Shown: in pieces, positions 22,056 through 32,280 of the stretch
How the letters are laid out: every line of letters starts with the position of its first letter
Position numbering within the stretch: position 1 is the first letter of the stretch
Source: Nigrospora sphaerica
Lineage: Eukaryota; Ascomycota; Sordariomycetes; Amphisphaeriales; Apiosporaceae
DNA length: 64,000 nucleotides
Direction: 5' to 3'
NCBI GenBank assembly: GCA_018287875.1
Contig: JAGVVL010000018.1
Span: forward strand, 434,001-498,000
The notes under the pieces: generated by a model
The model's input: the letters and a program-made list of their open reading frames with translations, nothing else
What the model was told of the DNA's origin: nothing
Databases searched by the model: none
Program-made: the position numbers and the translations under genes

Positions 22056-22569
22056 ATGCGCGCCACCTACATCGCTGTCGTCGCCAGTATGCTGGCCACT
22101 GGTCTCGCTGTCAACGCGGACACCGGCATGAAGACCGTGGTCAGAAGGAGCGAGCGTCTTGTACGTAAACCCACGCAGGCAGCAAAACCTGGGTTGGCGA
22201 AAAGAACGTGTCTTTTCAGTCTACTTTGAATTGCAGAGGCAAAGACAACAGGGAAACTTATACTGACCCGTTGCGTAAAGGATGCGAGAAAAACCCCCTT
22301 CTGTCGCCCGACCCCGGACCAGGCCCGTTTGGAGTGCTGCGACGGCGACGGCTCGAACTGCAAGATTGTGGCGAAGAGAAGCGAGGAGCTCGTAGGTCAA
22401 CCGTAAGCTAAAGTTGATAAGAACCTGCGGGCTGACCTCGTTGTAACAGGTCGAAAGAAAGACACCTTTCTGCCGTCCCACCCCGGACCAAGCCCGCCTC
22501 GAGTGTTGCGACGGCGACGGATCTAACTGCAAGATTGTCGCTAAGCGTGGCTTTTCCAAGTCACTCTGA
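22056..22569 (+). CDS. Small secreted protein with two identical cysteine-rich repeats
   Basis: Proposed exons are 22056-22160, 22239-22391 and 22450-22569 (about 125 aa); intron 1 could instead run 22165-22236, adding two residues. The first ~20 residues (MRATYIAVVASMLATGLAVNA) form a clear signal peptide. Exons 2 and 3 each encode the same 30 residues, from KTPFCRP through ECCDGDGSNC to KIVAKR, with cysteine spacing C-x10-CC-x6-C. Each copy follows RK and ends in the dibasic pair KR, a possible Kex2 site. Exon 1 ends RRSERL and exon 2 ends KRSEEL just before an intron, so an exon-intron unit was duplicated. Half of the 30 codons differ between copies, yet every difference is silent, indicating strong selection on the peptide. 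I do not recognise the family. A secreted effector or a processed multi-peptide precursor are both possible. No toxic activity is shown by the sequence. Confidence 0.72.
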
Positions 22570-23128
22570 TAGGCCCATAAGTAAATGGACTGTCTAAACG
22601 GCCGATGGCGACTGTCAAAAGGGAACTAGTATGATATGTACCGTATGAAGTCATAGTACCCGAATTGCAATGGCAACCAATTCAGTATACTACAAAGTTG
22701 TCGTAGTGAATTACTACTAAGCCGGGCCGGGTGGCATTGGAAACCGAGGGTAAAGAGACGGTGGAGAATTGCCAGGCCATTACGAAAACCTCGGGGTGGT
22801 ACCACGTTCTGCTCGCGAACATATCCTTACGTGACTACCTCTGCCACCGCGCTTAGTGAGCTAGCCAGCAGAATACATGTTGGGAAAGAAGCGTCCTCCA
22901 AGTTATACCGTAAAGGAGCGACGGTGACTTATAAGATGGGTAGATTAGAAATCCATGATTAGAGCAGTCACATGTTAAAAATTACTACGAGTTATAAACT
23001 TACAGGTTAAAGAGAGAAGGCGGTGTTCTGGAGGCCGAATTTAGCAAGTGCGGGATCCCGTTTTTAATGGCATGGCAGCGAGGGGCGATCCTAGTCATGG
23101 TTCCTCTTTAGTCCCTGTCTGACCACCC
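22570..23128. other. Intergenic, no gene seen
   Basis: Nothing recognisable on either strand. Confidence 0.4.
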
Positions 23129-23403
23129 TTGAGGGCCACACCGGCAGCGTTAGGAAGGCTGTCTTCTCGGCCGACGGGCGGCGCGTCCTTACAGCGTCGG
23201 AAGATACGACCGCTAAGGTGTCGGACGCGGTTACGGGCAAGTATGAGGCGACACTTAAGGTCTATTACAGTTTCCTTAACTATAGTTCCTCTGTCCTGTT
23301 CGACCTTATCGGGGCGCTTATTTATACCGAAACTGGCGCTATTCGTATAAACGACGCGGTTTTATTGAATCAGAAACCGCATAAGCCGACACCCGCGGAC
23401 TAG
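23129..23403 (+). pseudogene. WD40-repeat gene fragment
   Basis: The plus frame gives one clear WD40 blade: LEGHTGSVRKAVFSADGRRV followed by LTASEDTTAKV, with serine where the blade's usual tryptophan is expected. A divergent tail follows to a stop at 23401. No other blade and no NACHT or kinase domain is nearby. Such single blades commonly derive from HET-E-like NLR genes of fungi. It is a relic. Confidence 0.6.
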
Positions 23404-23784
23404 CAAGATTATGGTCTCATTCCTGATCGTGTCTGGGTTCAGAATCAATCCCAACTAGTTCTTTAGCTCCCTTCGGAATATCGCCCGAGGACTTCCGCTG
23501 TGGCGTCGGGGGACGGAGGCACGAATGTCGTCCTCGGTTGCTTATTATGCCAGGTCCTTATTTTTCATTTCTCGCAAATCTGGGTTCAACTGTGTACTGC
23601 TTAAGTTCTTCTCCTCTCTGTTCTCTTTTCTACTCTCCGTAACTATAGCGTCTTAGGGGCGCTTTGAGTTTATAGACCACTCCTGTAGTTAGGAACCCAA
23701 ATCTTAGGCGTTGAATCGTGTACGTGACCGGTGCATGTGATCTCGGACGACTCGAGCTATCGCGGGAGGGGATACGAACTTTGC
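23404..23784. other. 3' flank of tyrosinase and WD40 relic
   Basis: No gene. The region lies between two convergent gene remnants. Confidence 0.4.
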
Positions 23785-25058
23785 CTAGTATTCGTAGCAC
23801 ATCTTTTCGTTCTTGGTGGTCATAACGGCTAAGACGGGCAAGTCCTTGGCCAGGCCCATGTAGGGCAGCATGTCGGTCAGGGCGGCGGCAGGGCGGTCGA
23901 TCATGGTCGAGTTGCCGCCCTCGTCCGTGGCATTGGTACCGTTGTTGTTGCTAGCAGCCAGGCTAAATTTGATGCCCGTATAGTCGACGTTCCGCGCCTC
24001 GGGGTTGCCCTGCTGCCAGAGGTACCACAAGCGGTCGACCTGGGCGTGGTGCAGGAAGAAGATGGGGTCTATATGTGTGAACTGTCAGTCGATCGTTCGT
24101 TATAATTGGTAGACTTATAGTTAAGGGGGAGGGGAGGGTAACGTACCGTTAGGCGAGGAGTTGGGTCCGAGGTCGCCGTATTGGCCACCTACGCCGCTGC
24201 GGACCGAGTTGTGCGGCATGTTCTCGAGCTGGAACTCGAAGTCCTCAAATGTGGTGGCCTTGTGATACGTGGTCAGGGTAGGTAGCTCATGATACTGGAG
24301 TGCGTTATCCTGTTTGGTGGGGTCCTATCACCCCACCTGGGTCGCACTATAGGTAGATTCCTGCCCCACCGGCCACTTCGTGGCAGGCCTCACTAATACA
24401 CATCTCTCTTCTGCTACTACCCCAGTCAACGACACATCACCTTGTTAATCTTGGCGACGGCCTCTGGCGCGTACGAATCGGCGCGCATGGTGCCGGGTCG
24501 CTCGTTGCCGTCAAAGAAGTCTCGCAAGAGGCAGTGCGGGTGGTATTCGGTCTTAGAGTAGGCCGGGCGCAGGCCCTTAAAGGGCCCATCGACGAGGCAG
24601 CGCTACTGGCGGCCGTCGTCGGTCTTCTCGAGCTTGCCACCGCCGTTACCGCCGACGCCGTTCTCCGCGTCCCAGAAGTCCGTGGTGGCCTCGTTCTTAG
24701 CGTCCAGGGTCCAGTCCCAGTAGGGGATGGGTCCCTCCCAGCCGCAGCTCTGCAGCTGCTTCTCGTATAGGTGCATGAAGTAGCGGTGCCACGGTAAGAA
24801 GGGCGCCACATAATGGATCTCATCAGCGAGATGCGTGTGCACGTACGTGAAGTCGTCATAAAGCGTTGTCTCGAGCCCGAGCATCGACGGCTTGCCCGCT
24901 AAACAGAGCACGGCGTCAAAGTACTTTTGGCGCGTGGCGTTGTTCAACGTACGAAACTCGACGCGCTTCTCCGGGTTGGTGCACGCCGACCCCTCCTGCT
25001 GGGGCACTGCGGCGGTGGTAGCGAGGCCCGCCATGGCGAGGATGTGAGCGGAACGCAT
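23785..25058 (-). pseudogene. Secreted short-type tyrosinase (polyphenol oxidase) with an internal stop
   Basis: Exons on minus are 25058-24441, 24294-24147 and 24068-23785, with phases that agree (349 codons with stop). The protein starts with a signal peptide (MRSAHILAMAGLATTAAVP). The copper A site has VHTHLADEIH and FLPWHRYFMHLYEKQL; copper B has MPHNSVR and DPIFFLHHAQVDRLWYLWQ. It ends CYEY like other short fungal secreted tyrosinases, which oxidise phenols to quinones. A TAG at 24603-24605 (codon 152) interrupts exon 1 between DDGRQ and RCLVDGPF. CAG or TGG would be expected, so a single transition explains it. No splice sites would remove it. All six copper histidine regions are otherwise intact, so loss is recent or the base is an error. 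A pogo element lies 180 bp upstream. Confidence 0.88.
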
Positions 25059-25238
25059 CGTGGTGGTACAGGGGAAAGGCGTGGGTTGGGTATAAGTAAC
25101 GACTGTGAGAGTGATTGATGGCGTGATTAATGATCGTGGTTCGGTAGGACCGTAACGTACGACAGTAGGCAAATCTAGTCTGATACCGGGTGAGTAGTGA
25201 GTAATGCGTGCCTCTGCCAACCAGTGGCCTGATATATA

Positions 25239-25280
25239 AGCTAGGGGGTCGATCAAGGGACAGGCCCATCAAACCGCCAC
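25239..25280 (+). repeat. pogo left terminal inverted repeat
   Basis: 42 bp, exact inverted match to 27608-27649, preceded by TA. Confidence 0.9.
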
Positions 25281-26367
25281 ACGTCTGGCGACAGTTTAAG
25301 GTGTTTCTTTTTTGCTTCAACACCGAATATATCAACCACTTACGGTTACATTTATTTAAAAGTTATACTATTCGAATTGTCACATTTTATTCTTTCGTTT
25401 GATATCTATTATTATAGATAAACTGCAGCTGGCTGCCGCTCTCCTCCAAGTCTGCTAAGGAGATTCTATCCGGTCTGTCGCCAAGCAATACAGAGTCTCT
25501 AGACACTACCTCACGTCTTGTTTCGAGTGCAAGCCTCTTAAACGCACTGCTTAAAGGCATTGTCAAGCCCTTAGTGAGGTCCAGGAGCACTAGCTAGTCC
25601 AGTGGGTGTTACTCTAAGCTAGACTTAGCTGGGCTCCTTAGCACAACCGCTTTAAGCTCATTACGCAGTTAATTATCTGTCAGTCCGGTAGCAGCCACAC
25701 TATCGGAGATAGGTGGCATCACTGTTTTTTTAGGCGCTGGCCGCAGCTAAAGACTATGCTCTTAAGGGGAATGGATTTCCAGCGCGTCAATAGCGCTACA
25801 CGCGAAAACATCGAGGAGTTCTTCTCGAGGCTGAATAAGGAGCGTATCCGCGACATCCTTAAGGAGCACATATAGAACTTTAACAATATTAGAGCTCAGA
25901 TTAGCCTTAGAGACTGCCCTTTTATTATCGGACTGTCTACTTTTATAAAGGTCTTCACTTTAGACACCACGAGAGGCAAGGGGACGACGTCTTTAAAGTC
26001 TGTCTCTGTAGTTAGCTAAGCCCTATCTCTATTAGTTATCTTTAAGGAGAGGCAGGTTTAATAGCAATGGTTTACTATATAATCAGACAACGAGGACTTT
26101 GTAGATTAGCAATTTAAAGCCTTAGAGGCCAGCTAGACCTCTAATTTAATTACCCTACGCTAGCTAAGATAAGTGTTCTTACTATAGACTACTCCAGACG
26201 ACCCTAAATAGTGGCGCCACTGTATACTTAACGGCTATACTAGCCACTATAGTAAGGAGTTCATATTAAAGTGTTTTAAGGCTAAGGTCTAGCTGAACTT
26301 CCTTCCGGCACACACCTTGTAAGTCCTCCAGCCTCTAAACCTTAGCCCCTTTTCAGTGTTAAAGCGT

Positions 26368-26840
26368 TGATACGTAAAAGGTAGGGGACCTGCCAGTTAA
26401 CAGATCCTGCTCTTAATAGCCTATGTTTGTTCATGGTATCCAGTTTAGCAGACTAGGTTATTGTCCCCCCCCGTGGTGGCACGCATCAAATGCCGGGGAC
26501 ACGGAGAATGAACATCGCCCTCGATGTGGACGCCCTAACTCCCCTCAAGTGGTGCTCACGGCGGGAATCGAACTCCGCTCTCCTGGGTAGTCGGACACCA
26601 GGTATCCAACCCTGGACGCGTGTGCCAGGCCTCGAGGTGCAGCAGGTGTACCCCGCCCCACGCGTTAAAGTCTCGGACCGGTAACCGCTACGAAAACGGA
26701 ACCGAGAGATGCTACCATTTGATGCGTAAAAGGTAGGGGACCTGCCAGTTGACAGATCCTGCTCTTAATAGCCTATGTATGCCACGGTATCCAGTTTAGC
26801 AGACTAGGTTATTGTCCCCCCCCCGTGGTGGCACGCATTA
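26368..26840. mobile_element. TRIM-like miniature LTR element carrying an antisense tRNA-like sequence
   Basis: Two 121-bp direct repeats (26368-26488 and 26720-26840) flank 231 bp of non-coding sequence, and the whole is bordered by a 5-bp duplication AGCGT (26363-26367 and 26841-26845). The repeats start TGAT and end CATCA (CATTA in the right copy) and carry short inverted ends TGATGCG/CGCATCA, as LTRs do. With no coding capacity and 473 bp in total it fits a terminal-repeat retrotransposon in miniature. The insertion interrupts the pogo transposase between segments that are contiguous in the sister copy at 8850-8870. Confidence 0.8.
26550..26640 (-). other. tRNA-derived sequence inside the TRIM-like element
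   Basis: On minus the 3' part reads like a tRNA 3' half: a T arm of the form GTTCGATTCCCGC followed by CGTGAGCACCA, including a genomic CCA. An imperfect hairpin upstream (CCTGG...CCAGG) may be an anticodon or variable arm. A matching 5' acceptor strand is not found, so it is a degraded or partial tRNA. It could be a captured primer tRNA or a SINE-like head. Assignment to an amino acid is not safe. Confidence 0.45.
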
Positions 26841-27607
26841 AGCGTGTATACTGGAAACACCTTCGCTAGGCCTATGTGTCTAGTCTAACAATGACGCTAA
26901 AGAAGTCGGAGTTCCTAGAGGCCTGGAACAAGGCTCAGAAGGAAGCCCTAACTTTAGAGCACATTGCTATAGGCTGGAAAGCGACCGGTATCTATTTAAG
27001 GGACCCCACTAAGGCTATTAATAACCGACTGGTAAGGCAAAGGGATTAGGACAGGCTAAAGGGGTCAACTTAAAACGTTCTGCAGCTGCTAGAGGACCCC
27101 CTACTATTAGAGATGTCTGCTATAGACGTTAAGACCCTAAGGTCTTTAAGGTAGATACAGCATATCCATCGCGAATTACATATGGTTAACTTAATATACA
27201 GCAATGCTACCTTACGCCAGGTCTTCAGGAAGACTAGCAAGGCCTTAGACCTTGTAAGCGCCGAGATCTCTAGCCTTAAGCATAAACGCGACCAATTAGC
27301 TGCTGCGCTAGATCTCCAGAAGCCCCAAAAACGTCGCAAGGTCTAGAAAACTACTTAAGAGTAATTCGTGACTATGCTAAACGTTTGTAAAGTTAAGGAG
27401 GACTTAGCGACACCTAGTGGTGAGGCTAGTGCGGTCACTACGTAGTCGCCATCGATCGCGTCGGCAAGTTCGGTTGTAGAAAGCATTTCTAATATAGAGG
27501 AGGAGATAACAGTCTTTTTAAGCTAATCGGTTTATCTGTATCTATTGTGGTTATTAAGATAATTGGTTTTGTTTGCTTTAATATTACATGGCGATGTCTT
27601 AAAACGC

Positions 27608-27649
27608 GTGGCGGTTTGATGGGCCTGTCCCTTGATCGACCCCCTAGCT
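27608..27649 (-). repeat. pogo right terminal inverted repeat
   Basis: 42 bp, exact inverted match to 25239-25280, followed by TA at 27650-27651. Confidence 0.9.
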
Positions 27650-27651
27650 TA

Positions 27652-29785
27652 CTGTTTTTGCTCGCTCAAAACGAGCCTGCGGAACTTGATGCCCGGCTTG
27701 CTGCATCTTGGAAGACTACGTCCTAAATACGAAAGGGGGCGAGTCGGTACACTCAATTCGTACATCGTGTGGATGCTTCAGCCTTGGGAATAGAGCCGAG
27801 CGACCTCTTGAGTCGACTCCAGCCTTGTATCGTGTTTAGTTACGGATCAGTGCTTAGACCCACAGAGCCTGCCTGCCGAGGGCAACTAACCATCTCGCGG
27901 CCGCGGCAACCCGCTTTACTCCATCCTTCGTACTGGAGCCTGTGATGTGTAAAGGGACAGGGGTGCGGTCGAGTGTCAAGGGTAGATACAAAGACAGGGA
28001 ACAAAATAACAGTAGTCGTATGGAAGGACCTTCCTTAGCCGGTCCTTTCCAACCGAAACGATCAGCGAACTCTTCTTTCCTAGTACAGCAACTACCGAGG
28101 GCTATCGTTCCTAGGCCCCTCCACCGATGAACCCGGCCTCAATGCCGAAAAAAGGCCGTAGCGTACCTTTACGTGGGCCCCCCTCTGCCCGTGCGCAGGA
28201 ATGGGCCCCGACGCTCGAGGCTGCGAAATCGAAAACCCTGCGTCCGAAATCTTCCTGGGCCAACCGGATAAAATTTAACGATATCTCTGTGGCTTGCACA
28301 GTGCCGAACCCCTAAAAATAGTGGGGAGTGGGGGAGCGGGAGAGTTGCTACGACCATAGATAGAACTGCCATGCAGAACCCCCCTCCAGTGCTATTTTCA
28401 CCGCTTTGCTCTGCCCTCTAGCCCAGTCCCCCCCCCCCTCCCCTTCGGCCCAGTACCGGTAGGGCACCGTTGCTCTTTGGCTCGCTATGATGTTGCCAGG
28501 AAATAGATTTCGAGTGGGCCATGCCGTTTCACAACACGAGGCGGAATAAATAATACAGTCCAACGACCCACCTCGGTTGCAGTCTTTAGCCAAGCGGTAG
28601 TATTTCCCTATGTAGACCGTAGTGGGTGATCGTATGACTAAACTCACGTAATATTTTCTGCGTCCGTGGGCAAAAACAAGGAGGCAGTGTGCACTACCTT
28701 GACTTGCCGGGACAGCCTAGGCAGCCTGGAGGAGACTCATATACCTGGCTCTTTGTGCAGGGCAGAAATGAGTGAGGCCATCTCGACTTAGCCGTCCCTT
28801 ATGGATATGATTAGACTCGCTTAGTCAATTAATTCCAAGTATTTAAAAACCCGCACTTCGATAGCCGAGGTGTGGTCGTAGTGAGTAAGGATGTATTCCT
28901 CGCTATCTTAACTCGGGGCCATGTTATCTTGTGCTAGCGACATCAACCTTGCGGTACGCGAGGAAACCTACATATTCGTCTTATATATTATTGCTAACCG
29001 TACGCTAATGGCGGCCTTTTCCCACGACATGCTATAGTTTGCAGTAATTATTGCGCTGTGTTTGGTCGGGTTTGATTGCCATAGTTGCTAAGCCCCCTTT
29101 CCTTGTCCGCTGCTTGCACCCCCAATATCTTCCAAATTTCATTACCAGCTCACGTTCATGGTTTTCATCCACGGGCTAAATGAAAAGTGTCCTATTATTA
29201 TAAGTGCATAAACGCCGAGGATAAGGATGGAGCCATCATGGAGGATAAGCCAGGGTGGAAGAAAGATAAGAGGTGTCGTAGTAAGGCGGTTTGTTACAGC
29301 GCGTCTGGACCAACTGCCCGCTGAGGCACGAAGCAAAAGCTCCGGGAATGATCTGCTTGTTGGATCATTCTGTCTAGTTCTGCACTATAAGGGCTACTCC
29401 TGCAGGGACCAAATTGCTAGGCCGTAACACGGTTGTCTGCCCCTAACCTGGGCCACAGTGTAAAGAGCCCTTGAATTGCAGCGATTAAAGCTCTCAAATA
29501 GGCCAATGGTAATGCGGCCAGTGAGGTAAGCTTTGTGCATACCTATTTGGAATACAGAAGCTGCAATAGTAGCCAACTCTCACCCCACCACTACTAGGTG
29601 GAAAAGGAGCGAAGAGCAATGTCTAAGCTATCGTATCATCACATACTCCTACCATGCATCCTCAGTATCCGGCGTCGTATCCACACATGCTCTTATCATG
29701 CATCCTCAGTATTCCATTTTACCCCTGTCGCGTCCACATCTTAGGCAGTGCCCAGCTCCCGTTCACGCAGAATTTGAAGGGCATC
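27652..29785. other. Gene-poor region, no gene seen
   Basis: About 2.1 kb with only short frames lacking family resemblance. Small homopolymer tracts occur (C-run near 28430). Confidence 0.4.
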
Positions 29786-30391
29786 CTAAGCCGCATCGAA
29801 ATACGGCGCTCCCTCGCTCGCCGCCACCACGACGCGTTTATCCGTGGTATTATAGGTGGCGCCCAGAACAAAGCTGGTAAAGTCTTCACCCTTACCTGCC
29901 GCATAGCAGTGCTGGTACGCTTCGGCCATAGCGTGGCCGTCAAGGCAGGCGGCGGCGAGGAGGCTCGCCGCTTTGCGCGGTGAAGGCTCGATAATGTCCA
30001 CCAAGCCCGCGAGGCACGCGTCGGTCGACTCCCAGTCGATGACGCCTGGGGCCGTCGGGGCTTCCTGGTGGAAGACGGTCGGGGTGATGGTGTAACCCGT
30101 CAGGATCTCGAGAACGTCGCGCGTGTTGGTGGGCGGCACGAGGATGGGCGGCTGCTGTTGGGCCGCGCGATTGGCGTCGACGAGGTTCATGGGTTGGACG
30201 AGATCTTCAGCCAGCCGCATGCCGGAGGCCGCGATCCAGAGCACGTGGTACACGAGGTCTGTGGCCGTGTCGTCCGGCAAGGGGGCCAGTGAGCGGCGTT
30301 GGCGTTGCTGCTGGGCCTCGGCCGCGTGGTTGCCACGCGACGGGTCGAGCGCGAGACCGAGGAACTCGTTGTCGTTGGTTTCGTCGGTCAT
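29786..30391 (-). CDS. Hypothetical protein, 201 aa
   Basis: Open from ATG at 30391 to a stop at 29786, with GC-rich third positions unlike the AT-rich surroundings, which supports real coding. The product is acidic, with an Ala/Gln-rich N-terminal third and a more conserved-looking second half (DWESTDACLAGLVDIIEPSP, TSFVLGATYNTTD). No signal peptide, membrane span or catalytic motif is recognised. It may be a terminal exon or a fragment of a larger gene. Function is unknown. Confidence 0.45.
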   Translation of the reverse strand: MTDETNDNEFLGLALDPSRGNHAAEAQQQRQRRSLAPLPDDTATDLVYHVLWIAASGMRLAEDLVQPMNLVDANRAAQQQPPILVPPTNTRDVLEILTGYTITPTVFHQEAPTAPGVIDWESTDACLAGLVDIIEPSPRKAASLLAAACLDGHAMAEAYQHCYAAGKGEDFTSFVLGATYNTTDKRVVVAASEGAPYFDAA

Positions 30392-32268
30392 GGACGTGGG
30401 CGGCGGGCGCCGGGAGCAGCATGAATTGCTGCAGAAGTGGTCAGTCGAATGTACATGGGAAGAAGAGGGATCGAAGCACGTACCGCATGACTACGACACG
30501 TCGCCAGTTCTTCGCCTTCCTCTCTGAGGGTGATGCAGCTGTCGTGAGATGGATAATGAATGACGGGGAACTATGAAGGAAATTGTGGCGGAAGTTACGT
30601 ATGAGAGGCCTCAGAAGTTGGGAGGAAGGTGAAGACGCGTCGCGATTTTGGGTGTGCGTCGAGATAATGCATGTTGGTTAGCTGCTGCCTAGAATTGTGC
30701 TTGGAGTTTGGGGTGCTATCCAGGGCCCGAGGGAGGAGAGGTAGATCCCCTTCTCCCCCGAGGATCCTGGGCTCCAAATACCTGGAAGGTGATGCCTAGG
30801 GTATATAGATAAGGCCTGGGGTGCGGAGTTGATGCCTAAGGGTGCCAACTGACTGCACCACCACCATGTTCGGCAAGCAGCGCTTTGCGGGATGCCTGTG
30901 GTGCTTAATGAAGCTACCTCGCTGCCTTTTCTTTACAACGCCATCCATAATCCAGCTAGCAGGTTAGGGAACTATTTCCATCGTGACTTTCATTCTCGTT
31001 TTTACTATCGCGTCCTATAGGCTCTATAGCCACGTGTCACCCTATAAGGGGAACTTGACGTGTTGAGATTAACTCGGGATGCTCGCGAAGATAATAGCGC
31101 TGTGGACGCAAACCTTATCTTGTAATAAAGGAGCCTCCTCTTCTGTAAGCACTATCACGTTGGGTGAGTATACGTTCGTTATAATAAGGTGAGAGCATTA
31201 ATAAAATCATACTTACAAAAGCTAATTCGACCTTCATGCTATGCACAGTTCAGCTGAGGGCGAGTGTTTCACACTGCTGTTGTCACTCTACGATACTATT
31301 AGAAAAGGGGTCAGCTGCACCGCCCTATCCTTAAGTGTAGCCGAACGTCACTCTTTAGTGCTGTCGCAAGCTTCTCTCTCTCACATGCTGGCACCGAATC
31401 GGGCCGTGATGCCGTCGTATTGATTGGGGATTCATGGCGATGCGTTGGTGCTCGTGAATGCTTTGCTGTTGTGGAACAGCGCATTGACCTGCCAAAGCTG
31501 TGGCTGTGTGCCACACCGCTACTGAAGCCACACAATGCAGCCACACCTATAAGGCCCGGATCATCCGGACCAGCTTCATCAGCCCCGGCAAAAGGGATAA
31601 CCCCTTCCCCGCTCAATCCCTTGGCACCACATCTCTGTGATGCTCGTTACCACGCCTCAGGTAATGCTAAGGTGTGTATTAGACCTATTGAAGAGATGGC
31701 CTCTGAAAAGTGGCCGACAAAGAAAATGGCGAGGTGGACGTCGACGAGAAACTGACCTTGCAAACGCAGTGGCTAATATAGAGTCAAGTCGACCAGCTGG
31801 CTTAATTCAGAGTCGCTTGGCGAGTGAGGGGCGCGTAGATTAATGGTACTGAACCACCTTGGGTTTTCAGTCACCGCCTTACGTTGTGAATGCGAACTTT
31901 AGGGGGCTTTATCCACAATTGTGGGTTTGCCGTGCAATGCGTGCTAGAAGTTGTACAGAAGGATGAATTGCCGATCGGGGTACTGGATTGCTAGCTTAGT
32001 TAGTCCGAACGGGCGCAACGGTGGTGTCGGGCCATTGAGAAGGGAGGCTTGATTCCGACGGACTTTTGCTTGAAAACGACGGAATGGCTGAAAAGGAACC
32101 AAAGGGTCGGCCACGTACTCTTTACTACACGTAGCACTGCGTCACTGTTAGGTGCCATTTTTAACATTGGCTGCGGCACTAGCTACGCATCATTAACTAA
32201 AATCTACGTCTAGCTGGCAAATCCTCCGAGAGGGGTGGAAAACGAGGTCATCACGAAGTTCGCCGTGT
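30392..32268. other. Gene-poor region, no gene seen
   Basis: Only short, unconvincing frames on both strands (for example 31311-31616). The right edge, GCGCTTTAGGGGTTA at 32269-32283, is the left target duplication of LINE D. Confidence 0.4.
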
Positions 32269-32280
32269 GCGCTTTAGGGG

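Larger units (their letters stand above)
25239..27649 (+). mobile_element. Fot1/pogo DNA transposon with 42-bp TIRs, decayed
   Basis: Terminal inverted repeats 25239-25280 and 27608-27649 are exact (outer end AGCTAGGGGGTCGATC) and are flanked by TA on both sides (25237-25238, 27650-27651), the known target duplication of the family. Inside, plus-strand translation shows a degraded pogo transposase: RWPQLKTML-like, RVNSATRENIEEFF, EHI-stop-NF, FLEAWNKAQKEA. Many stops replace CAG, CAA or TGG. It is interrupted by a TRIM-like insertion at 26368-26840. Its left end sits about 180 bp upstream of the tyrosinase start codon. Confidence 0.88.

Noticed and set aside
26368..26840. Hammerhead ribozyme (retrozyme) inside the miniature LTR element
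   Set aside because: The conserved CTGATGA and GAAA boxes are absent on both strands of the repeats.
25237..27651. Reading the 44-bp inverted repeats as duplicated tyrosinase promoter sequence
   Set aside because: They bracket a pogo transposase exactly, with TA at both outer ends, which fits terminal inverted repeats better.
28127..28647. Short open frames on both strands near 28.1-28.6 kb
   Set aside because: No family resemblance, no start context or splice sites; length is within chance expectation.
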